From: Rathayibacter agropyri | GTDB lineage: Bacteria; Actinomycetota; Actinomycetes; Actinomycetales; Microbacteriaceae | Length of the DNA: 64,000 nt | NCBI RefSeq assembly: GCF_013249015.1 | Contig: NZ_JABRPL010000002.1 | Coordinates: 62,001 to 126,000, forward strand | Reading direction: 5' to 3' | Shown here: piece by piece, positions 9,558 through 17,921 of the stretch | Layout: each line of letters opens with the position of its first letter | How positions within the stretch are numbered: position 1 is the stretch's first letter | The notes under the pieces: model-generated | What the model saw: the letters and a program-made list of their open reading frames with translations, nothing else | Told to the model about the DNA's origin: nothing | Databases searched by the model: none | Position numbers and translations under genes: made by a program

Positions 9558-9647
9558 GACTCCTCCACAGGCTGCGCCCGTCACCGGACTTTTTCCAGCA
9601 GACGCCCGCAGCCTCTGCCTACCTGCTGAAAGAGGACAATGGGCGGC

Positions 9648-11153
9648 ATGACGAACACGGAGGAGCGGACCGCCGCTCAGACGCCCGACCCCGCTGCCGC
9701 CCCGCGCCCCCGCGCCACCTCGAACCGCTCCACGACCCCCGCCTCCGACCGCTTCCGCGCCTTCATCGCCTCCGGCTGGGCCAAGCACGAGGAGCCGTTA
9801 CCTGCCCCGCGTGAACAGGCGTCGTTCGCCACCGCGCGCCGTGAACGCCTGTCAAACCTGCACAGCGGCGTCCGGCTCATCGTGCCCGCGGGCCGGCTCA
9901 AGCAGCGCGCAAACGACACCGACTACCCGTTCCGCGCGCACTCAGCGTTCACCTGGCTCACCGGGTGGGGCTCCGACTCCGAGCCCGGCGCGGTCCTGGT
10001 GCTCGAGCCGGCCGAGTCGGGGCACCGCACGACGCTGTACTTCCGCGAGCGGGCCGGCCGCGACTCCGACGAGTTCTACGCCAACTCCGAGATCGGTGAA
10101 TTCTGGATCGGCCCGCGCCCGTCACTCGCGCAGGTCGCGAGCGACCTCGGACTCGAGACGCGCGGCATCGACGAACTCGACGCCGTCCTCGCCTCGAGCG
10201 ACGGCGTTCCCGTCGCCCTGCTACGCGAGGCCGATCCGCTGGTCGCCGAACGACTGACCGCGGGCGACGCCGACGAGCGGGCCGAGCGCGACGCCGCGTT
10301 TGAGCGGGACATCGCCGAGCTGCGCCTCGTGAAGGACACCTACGAAATTGCCGAACTGCGCGCCGCGGTCGGGGCGACCGGCCGGGGCTTTGAGGATGTC
10401 CTGGCCGACCTGCCGCGCATCATTGCGCACGAGCGCGGCGAGCGTCTGATCGAAGGAGTCTTCTCCGGACGAGCCCGCGCCGACGGCAACGCGGTCGGCT
10501 ACGACACCATCGCAGCGGCGGGCCCGCACGCCTGCATCCTGCACTGGACCCGCAACGACGGGCCCGTGCGTCCCGGCGAGCTCGTGCTGCTCGACGCCGG
10601 CGTCGAGCAAGAGAGCTACTACACCGCGGACATCACCCGCACCTTCCCGGTCACCGGCCAGTACTCCGAGGCGCAGCGGCGAGTGCACGAGACGGTCCGG
10701 GAGGCGGCCGACGCGGCCTTCGCGATCGTCCGGCCCGGAATCCGATTCCGCGAAGTGCATGCCGCGGCAATGGCGGTAATCGCCCGCCGCACCGCCGAGT
10801 GGGGCCTGCTACCGGTCAGTGCCGAGGAGGCGCTCGAGTCCGACAACCAGCAGCACCGCCGATACATGGTCCACGGCACCAGCCACCACCTCGGACTCGA
10901 CGTCCACGACTGCGCGAAGGCGCGACGCGAGATGTATCTGGACGGAGTGGTCGAGGAGGGCATGGTCTTCACAATCGAGCCCGGACTCTACTTCCAGCCC
11001 GATGACCTCACCGTCCCGGAAGACCTCCGCGGCATCGGCGTCCGGATCGAGGACGACATCCTCGTCACCGCCGACGGCGCCGAAAACCTCTCGGCGGGCA
11101 TCCCCCGCACGGCCGATGACATCGAGGCGTGGATGGCGCGGCTGGCCCGCTGA
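9648..11153 (+). CDS. Xaa-Pro aminopeptidase (M24B metallopeptidase)
   Basis: A protein of about 500 residues with an N-terminal aminopeptidase-P domain and a C-terminal M24 pita-bread catalytic domain. The five metal ligands are visible: Asp in LLDAGVEQ, Asp in TADITRTFP, His in HHLGLDVHD, Glu in FTIEPGLYF and Glu in GVRIEDDIL. It removes N-terminal residues next to proline, using two Mn or similar ions, and should be cytosolic. The start could be ATG 9639 or 9648; a GAGG lies just before both. The first 50 residues are a low-complexity Thr/Ala/Pro leader, common in actinobacterial PepP. Confidence 0.92.
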   Translation: MTNTEERTAAQTPDPAAAPRPRATSNRSTTPASDRFRAFIASGWAKHEEPLPAPREQASFATARRERLSNLHSGVRLIVPAGRLKQRANDTDYPFRAHSAFTWLTGWGSDSEPGAVLVLEPAESGHRTTLYFRERAGRDSDEFYANSEIGEFWIGPRPSLAQVASDLGLETRGIDELDAVLASSDGVPVALLREADPLVAERLTAGDADERAERDAAFERDIAELRLVKDTYEIAELRAAVGATGRGFEDVLADLPRIIAHERGERLIEGVFSGRARADGNAVGYDTIAAAGPHACILHWTRNDGPVRPGELVLLDAGVEQESYYTADITRTFPVTGQYSEAQRRVHETVREAADAAFAIVRPGIRFREVHAAAMAVIARRTAEWGLLPVSAEEALESDNQQHRRYMVHGTSHHLGLDVHDCAKARREMYLDGVVEEGMVFTIEPGLYFQPDDLTVPEDLRGIGVRIEDDILVTADGAENLSAGIPRTADDIEAWMARLAR

Positions 11154-11229
11154 GCCGCCCGGGCGGGACGAGAGGGACCGGCGTTCACCATTGCGCCTCT
11201 CGTCCACGAGGATACGGACGACTGAGGGC

Positions 11230-11970
11230 TTAGGCCGCAAGCGCGTCAACCCCCGTCGCTTCGAGAAGCCCCCCGAGGAGAGTGGCGAGCTGACCGTGCG
11301 GCGCCTCGGGATCCTCCGGGTGCCACTGCACCCCGAGAAGGGGTGCGCGGCCGTGCTCGACCGCCTCGACCACTCCGTCATCGGCGCGGGCAACGACGCG
11401 AAGACCCGGCGCGAGCACATCAACGGCCTGGTGATGGGCGCTCTGCACGGCCAGCCGACCTGCCCCGAAGAGGCCGCCGAGCGTGGACTCGGCCACGAGC
11501 TCGACCTCGTGCCGGTGCATGCGCTGGTGCGCGGGACCCGCGGCGTTCACGTGCGCCGCCTCGGGGCCGAGATCTTGCACCAGCGTTCCGCCGAGCGCGA
11601 CGTTGACGATCTGCAATCCGCGGCAGATGCCCAGGAGCGGGGTGCGCCGAACCAGCGCGCGGTGCACGAGCGCGATCTGCGCGGCATCGGCCCGCTCGGC
11701 ATGCGACCCCTCCGCGGGGTAGCCGCGCCGAGCGCCGTAGTTCTCGGGGGCGATGTCCTCGCCGCCCGCCAGGACCAGCGCGTCGGCGTCGGCGGTCCGC
11801 GCAAGCAGCTCCGCGCTCCCGAGATCCTCTGCTGCGTAGCGCTGAGCCGCCCAGCCGTGCTCGCGGGCGAGGGTCAGGATCCGCCCGTTCAGGATCTGCA
11901 CGTAAGCGTGGTACTCCTCGCGGCCGGGCCGCGCGCGGGCGACCTCGACGATGGCGAGCGAGCGGGTCAT
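11230..11970 (-). CDS. class I glutamine amidotransferase-like hydrolase (PuuD-type)
   Basis: A 246-residue single-domain GATase1. The nucleophile is the Cys of GICRGLQ and the catalytic His/Glu are in GVQWHPED. The region LVLAGGEDIAPENYG and the loop AGPAHQRMHRHEVEL are typical of gamma-glutamyl-GABA hydrolase-like proteins (peptidase C26) rather than amidotransferase subunits. The role is likely hydrolysis of a gamma-glutamyl compound. No polyamine genes lie beside it, so the substrate is open. A longer upstream reading frame has no family similarity; the ATG at 11970 gives a proper start (MTRSLAIVEV). Confidence 0.86.
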   Translation of the reverse strand: MTRSLAIVEVARARPGREEYHAYVQILNGRILTLAREHGWAAQRYAAEDLGSAELLARTADADALVLAGGEDIAPENYGARRGYPAEGSHAERADAAQIALVHRALVRRTPLLGICRGLQIVNVALGGTLVQDLGPEAAHVNAAGPAHQRMHRHEVELVAESTLGGLFGAGRLAVQSAHHQAVDVLAPGLRVVARADDGVVEAVEHGRAPLLGVQWHPEDPEAPHGQLATLLGGLLEATGVDALAA

Positions 11971-12050
11971 GGCTCCATCCTGCGCACGGAAGTAACGACG
12001 GGCGACTCCGCATGTCACACGCGGTCACACTCCGGCCGTACGATCGCGGG

Positions 12051-12818
12051 ATGAGCGCGCCACCCCCGTCCCTCTCGGAGCGCCTAGACCGCGTGCGAGC
12101 CGACGTCTCCGCGCTCGCCGCGACCACGCCGGAGCGACAGGTCCGCCCCCTCCGCGAGGCGACAGAGCTAGCAGCCGGCGGACGGGAGGATGCGGGCTCG
12201 CTGCTGGACGCGGTCGAGGCGCTCGTCGCGCTCCTCACCCGCGCCCAGACGCAGCTCAGCGGAGTCGAGCGCTCGATCCGCGAGGATCTGGAGCGGGCGG
12301 TAACCCTTTCGCGCCTGCGCACCTCTGCGCAACTCGCCTCCGCTGCCGACGTCGCCACCGCATGCTCCACCGCACGCTCCCTCCTGCTGGATGCGGACGA
12401 AGCCCGCACGGCCGGTGCCCGCCACGACCCGGCCGCTCTGCTGGTCCTCCTCCTCGACGCGGATGCCGCGCTGGACCCGGTGGTGGCCGGTTATCGCGAG
12501 CCGCGCGCGCAGGCCGAGCGCCAGCTGCTCCTCCTCGAAGCGGCGCGCACCGCGGCCCACCTGAGTACCGGGGCGGTGACACTCCTGACGGCCGTGCACC
12601 GCGAGCGCATCACACCAGCGCCGCGGATTCTGGCGGAGGAGACACACGCGCAACTCGACAGCGCGGCACGCCGAGCCGCAGCCGACCCAGCAGTCGCTCT
12701 CGAGCAGGCCCGGGCAGCCGCGGATCGGGCACGATCGGCTCTCGACGAGGCTCTCGTCGACCTCGACGGCCCTCTGGCGCCACCAGCCGCCCTACCCGGC
12801 AGTGCGCCCGGCGCCTGA
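12051..12818 (+). CDS. hypothetical alanine-rich, coiled-coil protein
   Basis: A 255-residue protein rich in Ala, Leu, Arg and Glu with long stretches of helical heptad-like sequence and no catalytic motif. The pattern of repeated ATELAAG, ARTAAHL and RAAADRAR segments resembles the C-terminal helical region of actinobacterial TPM-domain proteins, but no TPM domain is present. There is no signal peptide or membrane segment. The chosen ATG follows GATCGCGGG. It is 37 bp upstream of the arginase-family gene, so they may be cotranscribed. Function unknown. Confidence 0.65.
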   Translation: MSAPPPSLSERLDRVRADVSALAATTPERQVRPLREATELAAGGREDAGSLLDAVEALVALLTRAQTQLSGVERSIREDLERAVTLSRLRTSAQLASAADVATACSTARSLLLDADEARTAGARHDPAALLVLLLDADAALDPVVAGYREPRAQAERQLLLLEAARTAAHLSTGAVTLLTAVHRERITPAPRILAEETHAQLDSAARRAAADPAVALEQARAAADRARSALDEALVDLDGPLAPPAALPGSAPGA

Positions 12819-12855
12819 GCGAGGAGGCGTGGCGGGGCGTGCCATAGTGAAACAC

Positions 12856-13689
12856 ATGGCCTCCTTCCTTGTCGTCCCCCAGTGGCAGGGCTCGGCGTCG
12901 ACCCGTGCGATGCGCCTCGTCGACGGAGCCGAAGCAATCCGGGGCGATCTGCCGTCGTCCGCCACCACCACTGTCGAGGTACCCGCCGAGGCCGGTGATG
13001 CTCAAGACACCGGAGTCCGCCGCTATGCCTCCGTCGCCGCGACCGCCGAGCGGATGCGCGAGGCGCTCGCCGGGCGGTCCGAACCTGTGATCACGATCGG
13101 TGGTGACTGCGGCGTCGAGTTCGCGGCAATCGGCCACGCGGTGCGTACCAGGCCGGGGCCCGTGGCGCTTGTCTGGCTCGACGCTCACCCCGATGCGCAC
13201 ACTCCCGAGTCGTCGGTGAGCGGCGCCTTTTGCGGGATGGTCCTCGCGGCGGTGCTCGGACGCGGTGTCGGTCTTCTCGTTCCCTCCGCTGACGAGCGGG
13301 TCGCCGCCGAGCAGGTAGTGCTCGCGGGCGTCCGCGCCGCCGACGCCGGCGAACTCACGCCGCTGCTCGAGCGGGGCGCGATCGCTCTCGACGCCGACGC
13401 TGTCGATCCGGAGGCTCTCGTCGCTGCGGTCGAGGCGACCGGCGCCACCTCCGTCTATGTGCACATCGACCTCGACGTGCTCGATCCGGCCGATCTTGCT
13501 GGCCTGTTCGATCCGGTGCCGTTCGGCGTCCCCGCCTCCCGACTCGTCGCGACCCTCGACGCGCTGCGGGCCCGTTTCCCGCTCGCGGGCGCCGGAGTTA
13601 CCTCGTTCGCCCCGTCCTCCCCCGTCGCGGCGGAGGACGACCTGCCGACCATCCTGCGGATCCTCGGCGCCCTGTCTCGCGGAGTCTGA
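12856..13689 (+). CDS. arginase/agmatinase-family (ureohydrolase) protein
   Basis: A 277-residue ureohydrolase-fold protein. The three metal motifs are recognisable: GGDCG near residue 80, DAHPDAHT near 114, and HIDLDVLDP near 205. The first deviates from the canonical GGDHS, with Cys where arginases have a Mn-ligating His. The second has the usual DAHxD. Such variants are found among actinobacterial arginase-family proteins of undefined substrate, so arginase, agmatinase and formimidoylglutamase cannot be separated here. The ATG at 12856 follows GTGAAACAC; the in-frame GTG further upstream overlaps the previous gene. Confidence 0.85.
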   Translation: MASFLVVPQWQGSASTRAMRLVDGAEAIRGDLPSSATTTVEVPAEAGDAQDTGVRRYASVAATAERMREALAGRSEPVITIGGDCGVEFAAIGHAVRTRPGPVALVWLDAHPDAHTPESSVSGAFCGMVLAAVLGRGVGLLVPSADERVAAEQVVLAGVRAADAGELTPLLERGAIALDADAVDPEALVAAVEATGATSVYVHIDLDVLDPADLAGLFDPVPFGVPASRLVATLDALRARFPLAGAGVTSFAPSSPVAAEDDLPTILRILGALSRGV

Positions 13690-13864
13690 GCGAAGGGCTG
13701 GGACTCGAGCCTGGCACCTCGCGGAAGAATCACCCTTCAGCACCAACTCTCGATCGCCGGGTGCTGCCGAGCGCGCCCAGGACAATGCTCCGCTCGCTGC
13801 GCAAGCCCCGGCGGGTGTCAGTGGCACCCGGCAAGATAGTCGAAGGCGAGCGGACGGAGGGACG

Positions 13865-14656
13865 ATGAGCGACGAGCGACCGCGGGTGCGGATCGAGCGG
13901 CAGGGTCCCGTCCTGGCGATCGTGCTGAGTCGTCCCGACAAGCGCAACGCCGCCGACATCCGCCTCCTCTCCGAACTCGCCGCCGCTTACGGCGAACTCG
14001 ACCGCGATCCTGATGTGCGTGCGGGAGTCGTCCTCGCCGAGGGCAAGCACTTCACCGCCGGTCTCGACCTCGCCGACATCGGCCCGCGCATCGGCACCGG
14101 CGGCCTCGACTTCGTCCCCGAGGGCGGCCTCGATCCCTGGGGGCTGCTGACCCGCCCGGTCGCGAAACCCGTCGTCATTGGTCTCCAGGGCACCTGCCTC
14201 ACCCTCGGCATCGAGCTGGCGCTCGCGAGCGACGTGGTCATTGCCGAGGAGTCCACCACCTTCGGGCAGATCGAGGTGTCCCGCGGAATTCTGCCGTTCG
14301 GCGGCGCCACCCTCCGCTTCCCGCGGGCGGCCGGCTGGGGCAACGCGATGCGCTGGATCCTCACGGGAGACCTCTTCGACGCCGCCGAGGCGCACCGCAT
14401 CGGCCTCGTCCAGGAGGTGGTCCCGGACGGCACCGTCGCCGAGGCCGCCCACGCGCTCGCTGCCCGCATCGCCGCCCAGGCTCCGCTCGCGGTCCAGGCG
14501 GCTCTCGCGAACGCCCGGCTCGCGGTCGTCGCCTCCGACGCCGAGGCCGCCGCTGCTCTCCCCGCCGAACTCGTCCGCCTGGTCGGTTCAGACGACGCCC
14601 GCATCGGCACCGAGGCGTTCCTCAGCCGGACGACCGCAGAGTTCACCGGCCGATGA
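13865..14656 (+). CDS. enoyl-CoA hydratase/isomerase family protein (crotonase fold)
   Basis: A 263-residue crotonase. It starts MSDERPRVRIE after a GGAGGGACG ribosome-binding site. Core features are SRPDKRNA, the oxyanion-hole segment HFTAGLDLADI, and QGTCLTLGIELALASDVVIA. The usual catalytic Glu region reads FGQIEVSRGILPFGG. It is likely to act on acyl-CoA in beta-oxidation or a related side pathway. The stop overlaps the ATG of the next gene (ATGA), indicating translational coupling. Confidence 0.88.
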   Translation: MSDERPRVRIERQGPVLAIVLSRPDKRNAADIRLLSELAAAYGELDRDPDVRAGVVLAEGKHFTAGLDLADIGPRIGTGGLDFVPEGGLDPWGLLTRPVAKPVVIGLQGTCLTLGIELALASDVVIAEESTTFGQIEVSRGILPFGGATLRFPRAAGWGNAMRWILTGDLFDAAEAHRIGLVQEVVPDGTVAEAAHALAARIAAQAPLAVQAALANARLAVVASDAEAAAALPAELVRLVGSDDARIGTEAFLSRTTAEFTGR

Positions 14657-15021
14657 GCAACGAGGGCGCCACAGCAAGCGTGCAGGATTCGACCGCCCTC
14701 GAGGCACAGCTCGACCGAGCCGCGCAGCAGCTCGAGATCCGGCTGCGCTATGGCGACCAAATCTGGGAACTGCGCGAGGTCGACCACTTCGCCGTCTTCT
14801 CCCGGCGCAGCGTCGCCCGGCGCGCGGGGCGCATCCTCGTCGCCTCCGGCTACCAGATCGCGATCTCCCGCCTCGGCCTGCGCTGGATACTCGTCGCCAG
14901 CCACCACGCGGCGGTCGATGAGGAGTCGACCAGCGCGTTCCTGCGGCAGGTGATCAGCGCCGTCGAGGGCGAGGGCGGCCGGTACGACAGTTGGCGCGCC
15001 GAGATCGTACCGGCGCACTGA
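14653..15021 (+). CDS. RraB-like small protein (ribonuclease E regulator fold)
   Basis: A 122-residue protein coupled by ATGA overlap to the upstream crotonase gene. The central part (REVDHFAVFSRRSVARRAGRIL, then GYQIAISR) resembles the RraB/DUF695-type ferredoxin-like fold that in gamma-proteobacteria inhibits RNase E. The similarity is to fold-level pattern only; whether it regulates an RNase here is inference. No signal peptide or membrane segment. Confidence 0.6.
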   Translation: MSNEGATASVQDSTALEAQLDRAAQQLEIRLRYGDQIWELREVDHFAVFSRRSVARRAGRILVASGYQIAISRLGLRWILVASHHAAVDEESTSAFLRQVISAVEGEGGRYDSWRAEIVPAH

Positions 15022-15085
15022 TGCGCACGATGCCGAGCGGCGTCTGCCCGCTCCCCGCAGCCACGGGGCGCAGCGCCCCCGATTC

Positions 15086-15115
15086 CCCCAGCCCCCAATT
15101 CCCCAGCCCCCAATT
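15086..15115. repeat. two tandem copies of a 15-bp unit CCCCAGCCCCCAATT
   Basis: Two head-to-tail copies, with a partial third on each side (ATTCCCC). They lie between the RraB-like gene and the flavin oxidoreductase gene and end only a few bases before the AGGAGAG ribosome-binding site of the latter. Confidence 0.85.
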
Positions 15116-15130
15116 CCCCCAGGAGAGATC

Positions 15131-16594
15131 ATGACCAGCAGCCCGACCGCCGACGAGTTCGACCTGATCGTCATCGGAGCCGGACCCGTCGGTGAGAACA
15201 TCGCCGACCGCGCTGTCCAGGGCGGACTGAGCGCCGCGATCATCGAGAGCGAACTCGTCGGCGGCGAATGCTCCTACTGGGCCTGCATGCCGTCGAAGGC
15301 CCTGCTCCGGGCGCCGATGGCGCTGCGCGCGGCGCGCGACCTGCCCGGCGCCGCGCAAGCGGTCACCGGAGGCATCGACGTCGCCGCGCTACTCGAGCAC
15401 CGCGACTCCGTCACCAGCCACTTCGACGATCACGGCCAGGCGCAGTGGCTCGAGAGCGCAGGAATCGAACTCGTCCGAGGCCACGGACGCCTGAGCGGAG
15501 AGCGCGAGGTGACCGTGACCGGCAGCGAGGGCGATGTCCGCGTCCTCCGTGCTCGCTCGGCCGTGGCGGTCGCCACCGGCACCACCGCCGTCGTCCCGGA
15601 CATCCCCGGTCTGCGCGCAGTCTCGCCGTGGACGAGCCGCGAGGCGACCTCGGCGGAGGAGGTGCCGCCGCGGCTCGTGATCATCGGCGGCGGAGTCGTC
15701 GCCTGCGAGATGGCCACGGCCTACGCGGGCCTCGGCTCCTCCGTCACCCTGATCGCCCGGAGCGGACTGCTGTCGCCGTTCGAGCCGTTCGCCGGGGAGC
15801 TGGTCGGCTCGGCGCTCAGCCAGCTCGGCGTCGATGTCCGCCTCGGTGATTCCCCTGTCGTTGTCGAGCGCCGATCCGGCACCGTCGCCGTCACTCTCGA
15901 CGGCGGAGACGTGATCGAGGCCGACGAGATCCTCGCCGCCACCGGTCGTGCGCCGCACACCCGAGACGTCGGCCTCGACACGGTCGGTCTCGAGCCCGGC
16001 TCCGCTCTCTCGGTCGATGACACTTTGCTCGTGCTCGGCGCCGACGGTGCGCCCCTCGGTGGCGAGCGCCCGTGGCTCTACGGAGTCGGCGACGTCAACC
16101 ACCGCGCGTTACTCACCCACCAGGGCAAGTACCAGGCCCGCGCAGCGGGAGACGTGATCGTCGCGCGCGCCACCGGCGCCAAGGTGAACGACGCACCGTG
16201 GGGCGCCCACGTCGCGACCGCCGACCACGAGGCCGTCCCGCAGGTCGTCTTCACCGATCCCGAGGTCGCTTCCGTGGGCCTCACCGCCGCGGCTGCTGAG
16301 AAGGCCGGCTATCGCATCCGCGTCGTTGATTACGAGATTGGCTCCGTCGCCGGGGCCTCCCTCGCCGCGGTCGGCTACACCGGAACCGCAAGGATGGTCG
16401 TGGACGAGGAACGGAAGGTCGTTCTTGGAGTGACCTTCGTCGGCAAGGAGGTCGGCGAGCTGATCCACTCGGCGACCGTCGCAGTCGTCGGCGAGGTGCC
16501 GCTCTCGCGCCTCTGGCATGCCGTCCCCTCCTATCCGACCATCAGCGAGGTCTGGCTGCGCCTGCTCGAGACCTACGGGCGCGGCAGCGCGTGA
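15131..16594 (+). CDS. FAD-dependent pyridine nucleotide-disulfide oxidoreductase
   Basis: A 487-residue flavoprotein of the lipoamide dehydrogenase/mercuric reductase class, with AGGAGAG 8 bp before the ATG. It has the N-terminal FAD motif VIGAGPVGENIA, the redox-active pair GGECSYWACMPSK, the NAD(P) motif IIGGGVVACEMA, and the second FAD motif YGVGDVN. The C-terminal dimer motif reads SYPTISE, so the catalytic His of the usual HxHPTxSE is Tyr. Proteins of this group are annotated as NAD(P)/FAD oxidoreductases of unknown physiological substrate. The stop overlaps the next GTG start. Confidence 0.88.
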   Translation: MTSSPTADEFDLIVIGAGPVGENIADRAVQGGLSAAIIESELVGGECSYWACMPSKALLRAPMALRAARDLPGAAQAVTGGIDVAALLEHRDSVTSHFDDHGQAQWLESAGIELVRGHGRLSGEREVTVTGSEGDVRVLRARSAVAVATGTTAVVPDIPGLRAVSPWTSREATSAEEVPPRLVIIGGGVVACEMATAYAGLGSSVTLIARSGLLSPFEPFAGELVGSALSQLGVDVRLGDSPVVVERRSGTVAVTLDGGDVIEADEILAATGRAPHTRDVGLDTVGLEPGSALSVDDTLLVLGADGAPLGGERPWLYGVGDVNHRALLTHQGKYQARAAGDVIVARATGAKVNDAPWGAHVATADHEAVPQVVFTDPEVASVGLTAAAAEKAGYRIRVVDYEIGSVAGASLAAVGYTGTARMVVDEERKVVLGVTFVGKEVGELIHSATVAVVGEVPLSRLWHAVPSYPTISEVWLRLLETYGRGSA

Positions 16595-16977
16595 GCGCCC
16601 TCCGCCGTGCCGTCTCGAGGGTCGCCCTCGATCCGGCGATCACCCGACCCGGCTATCTCTTCGCCTGCGCGGTCGGACTCGCCTGGGGCGCCCTCTGGAG
16701 CACCGGCACCATCCGGCGCAGCCACGGGCTCGTCGTCTTCACCGGACTCCCCGCCTGGGCGTTCGGTCGCGGCGGCTCCTGCGTGGGGACGAGTTACCTG
16801 ACGGGCACGAACGTGTCCGTGCGCGTCCTCGAGCACGAGGCCGTGCACAAGGGGCAGTGGCAGCACTACGGGATGTGGTTCCCGTTTGTCTATACCGCGG
16901 CGGGTCGCGATCCGCTGCGCAATCGATTCGAGATCGAGGCAGGCCTCGAGAAGGGCGGGTATCTCCGTGGTCACTGA
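16591..16977 (+). CDS. small HExxH-motif protein, unknown function
   Basis: A 128-residue protein whose GTG start overlaps the upstream stop (GTGA). One hydrophobic segment covers about residues 20-36. A cysteine lies in FGRGGSCVGTSYL. A perfect HExxH metal motif appears in VLEHEAVHKGQW near residue 82, with downstream acidic residues in RFEIEAGLEKGGY that could supply a third ligand. This arrangement resembles a minimal zinc metallopeptidase. Homologues are sometimes labelled Fe-S oxidoreductase, but I see no iron-sulphur motif. It lies 1 bp ahead of the SDR gene. Confidence 0.72.
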   Translation: MSALRRAVSRVALDPAITRPGYLFACAVGLAWGALWSTGTIRRSHGLVVFTGLPAWAFGRGGSCVGTSYLTGTNVSVRVLEHEAVHKGQWQHYGMWFPFVYTAAGRDPLRNRFEIEAGLEKGGYLRGH

Positions 16978-16978
16978 C

Positions 16979-17830
16979 ATGACAGGACGCGTGGTCGTCG
17001 TCACCGGAGCCAGCTCCGGCATCGGCCGGGTCGCGGCCGGCGCGCTGGCCGCAGCGGGCGCCAGCGTCGCGGTGGTCGGGCGTAACCCCGAGCGCACGCG
17101 TGCGGTCGCGGCCGACGTCGGCGGAGAGGCGTTTCTCGCCGACTTCGATCGGCTCGATGAGGTCCGGGCTCTCGCCGACGGCCTGCTCGAGCGCTACGAG
17201 CGGATCGACGTGCTCGCCAATAACGCGGGCGGCCTAGTGTCGACCCGGGCCGACACGGTCGACGGCTACGAGCGGACGATCCAGAGCAACCACCTGGCGC
17301 CGTTCCTTCTCACCCGCCTCCTGCTCCCCCGGATGATCGAGACCTCGCAGGAACGGGCCGGTGTGCGCGTGGTGTCGACCGCGAGCGTCGCGAACCGCTT
17401 TGGCCGGCTCCGCCTCGACGATCTCGACAGCCGTCGCGGTCCGTGGCTCGGCGGCTGGCGCGCGTACGGGACGTCCAAGCTCGTGACGATTCTGTTCATT
17501 CGGGAGCTGGCTGAGCGGCTGCTGACGACCGCGGTCGACGCTTACTCGTTCCATCCGGGTGTCGTCTCGACTAACTTCGGGTCGGACAGCGTGTTGATGA
17601 AGACGATGGCAAGCCTGTCGATCGGGTCCTTCGGCATCTCCGCCGAGGCCGGGGCCGTGCCGTTGATCACGCTTGCCTCCGAGCCAGACGTGGGCGCCGC
17701 GAGCGGCACCTACTTCGACCAGCTCACGCCGCACGGCTCCCTCAACCCGCAAGCACGCGACCGCGCCCTCGCCCACGACCTCTGGAACCTCTCCAGCCGC
17801 CTCGTCGGCGTCTCCCCTACCCTCTTCTGA
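16979..17830 (+). CDS. short-chain dehydrogenase/reductase (SDR)
   Basis: A 283-residue classical SDR. The cofactor motif TGASSGIG lies at about residues 10-17, the NNAGG motif follows, and the catalytic YGTSK matches YxxxK. There is a serine in VVSTASVANRF. Length and pattern are closest to retinol dehydrogenase-like or WW-domain-type actinobacterial SDRs of unknown substrate. It follows the previous stop by one base; an in-frame GTG at 16967 would overlap the previous gene. Last gene of the short operon begun at 15131. Confidence 0.9.
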   Translation: MTGRVVVVTGASSGIGRVAAGALAAAGASVAVVGRNPERTRAVAADVGGEAFLADFDRLDEVRALADGLLERYERIDVLANNAGGLVSTRADTVDGYERTIQSNHLAPFLLTRLLLPRMIETSQERAGVRVVSTASVANRFGRLRLDDLDSRRGPWLGGWRAYGTSKLVTILFIRELAERLLTTAVDAYSFHPGVVSTNFGSDSVLMKTMASLSIGSFGISAEAGAVPLITLASEPDVGAASGTYFDQLTPHGSLNPQARDRALAHDLWNLSSRLVGVSPTLF

Positions 17831-17921
17831 GCTCGCCCGCGATCCAGGCTCCATCCGCCCCGTCCCCCGTCCCCCGTGCGCCACGTACCGGGCCGCCGCC
17901 TCCCCGCCGGTGACTCGCCCT

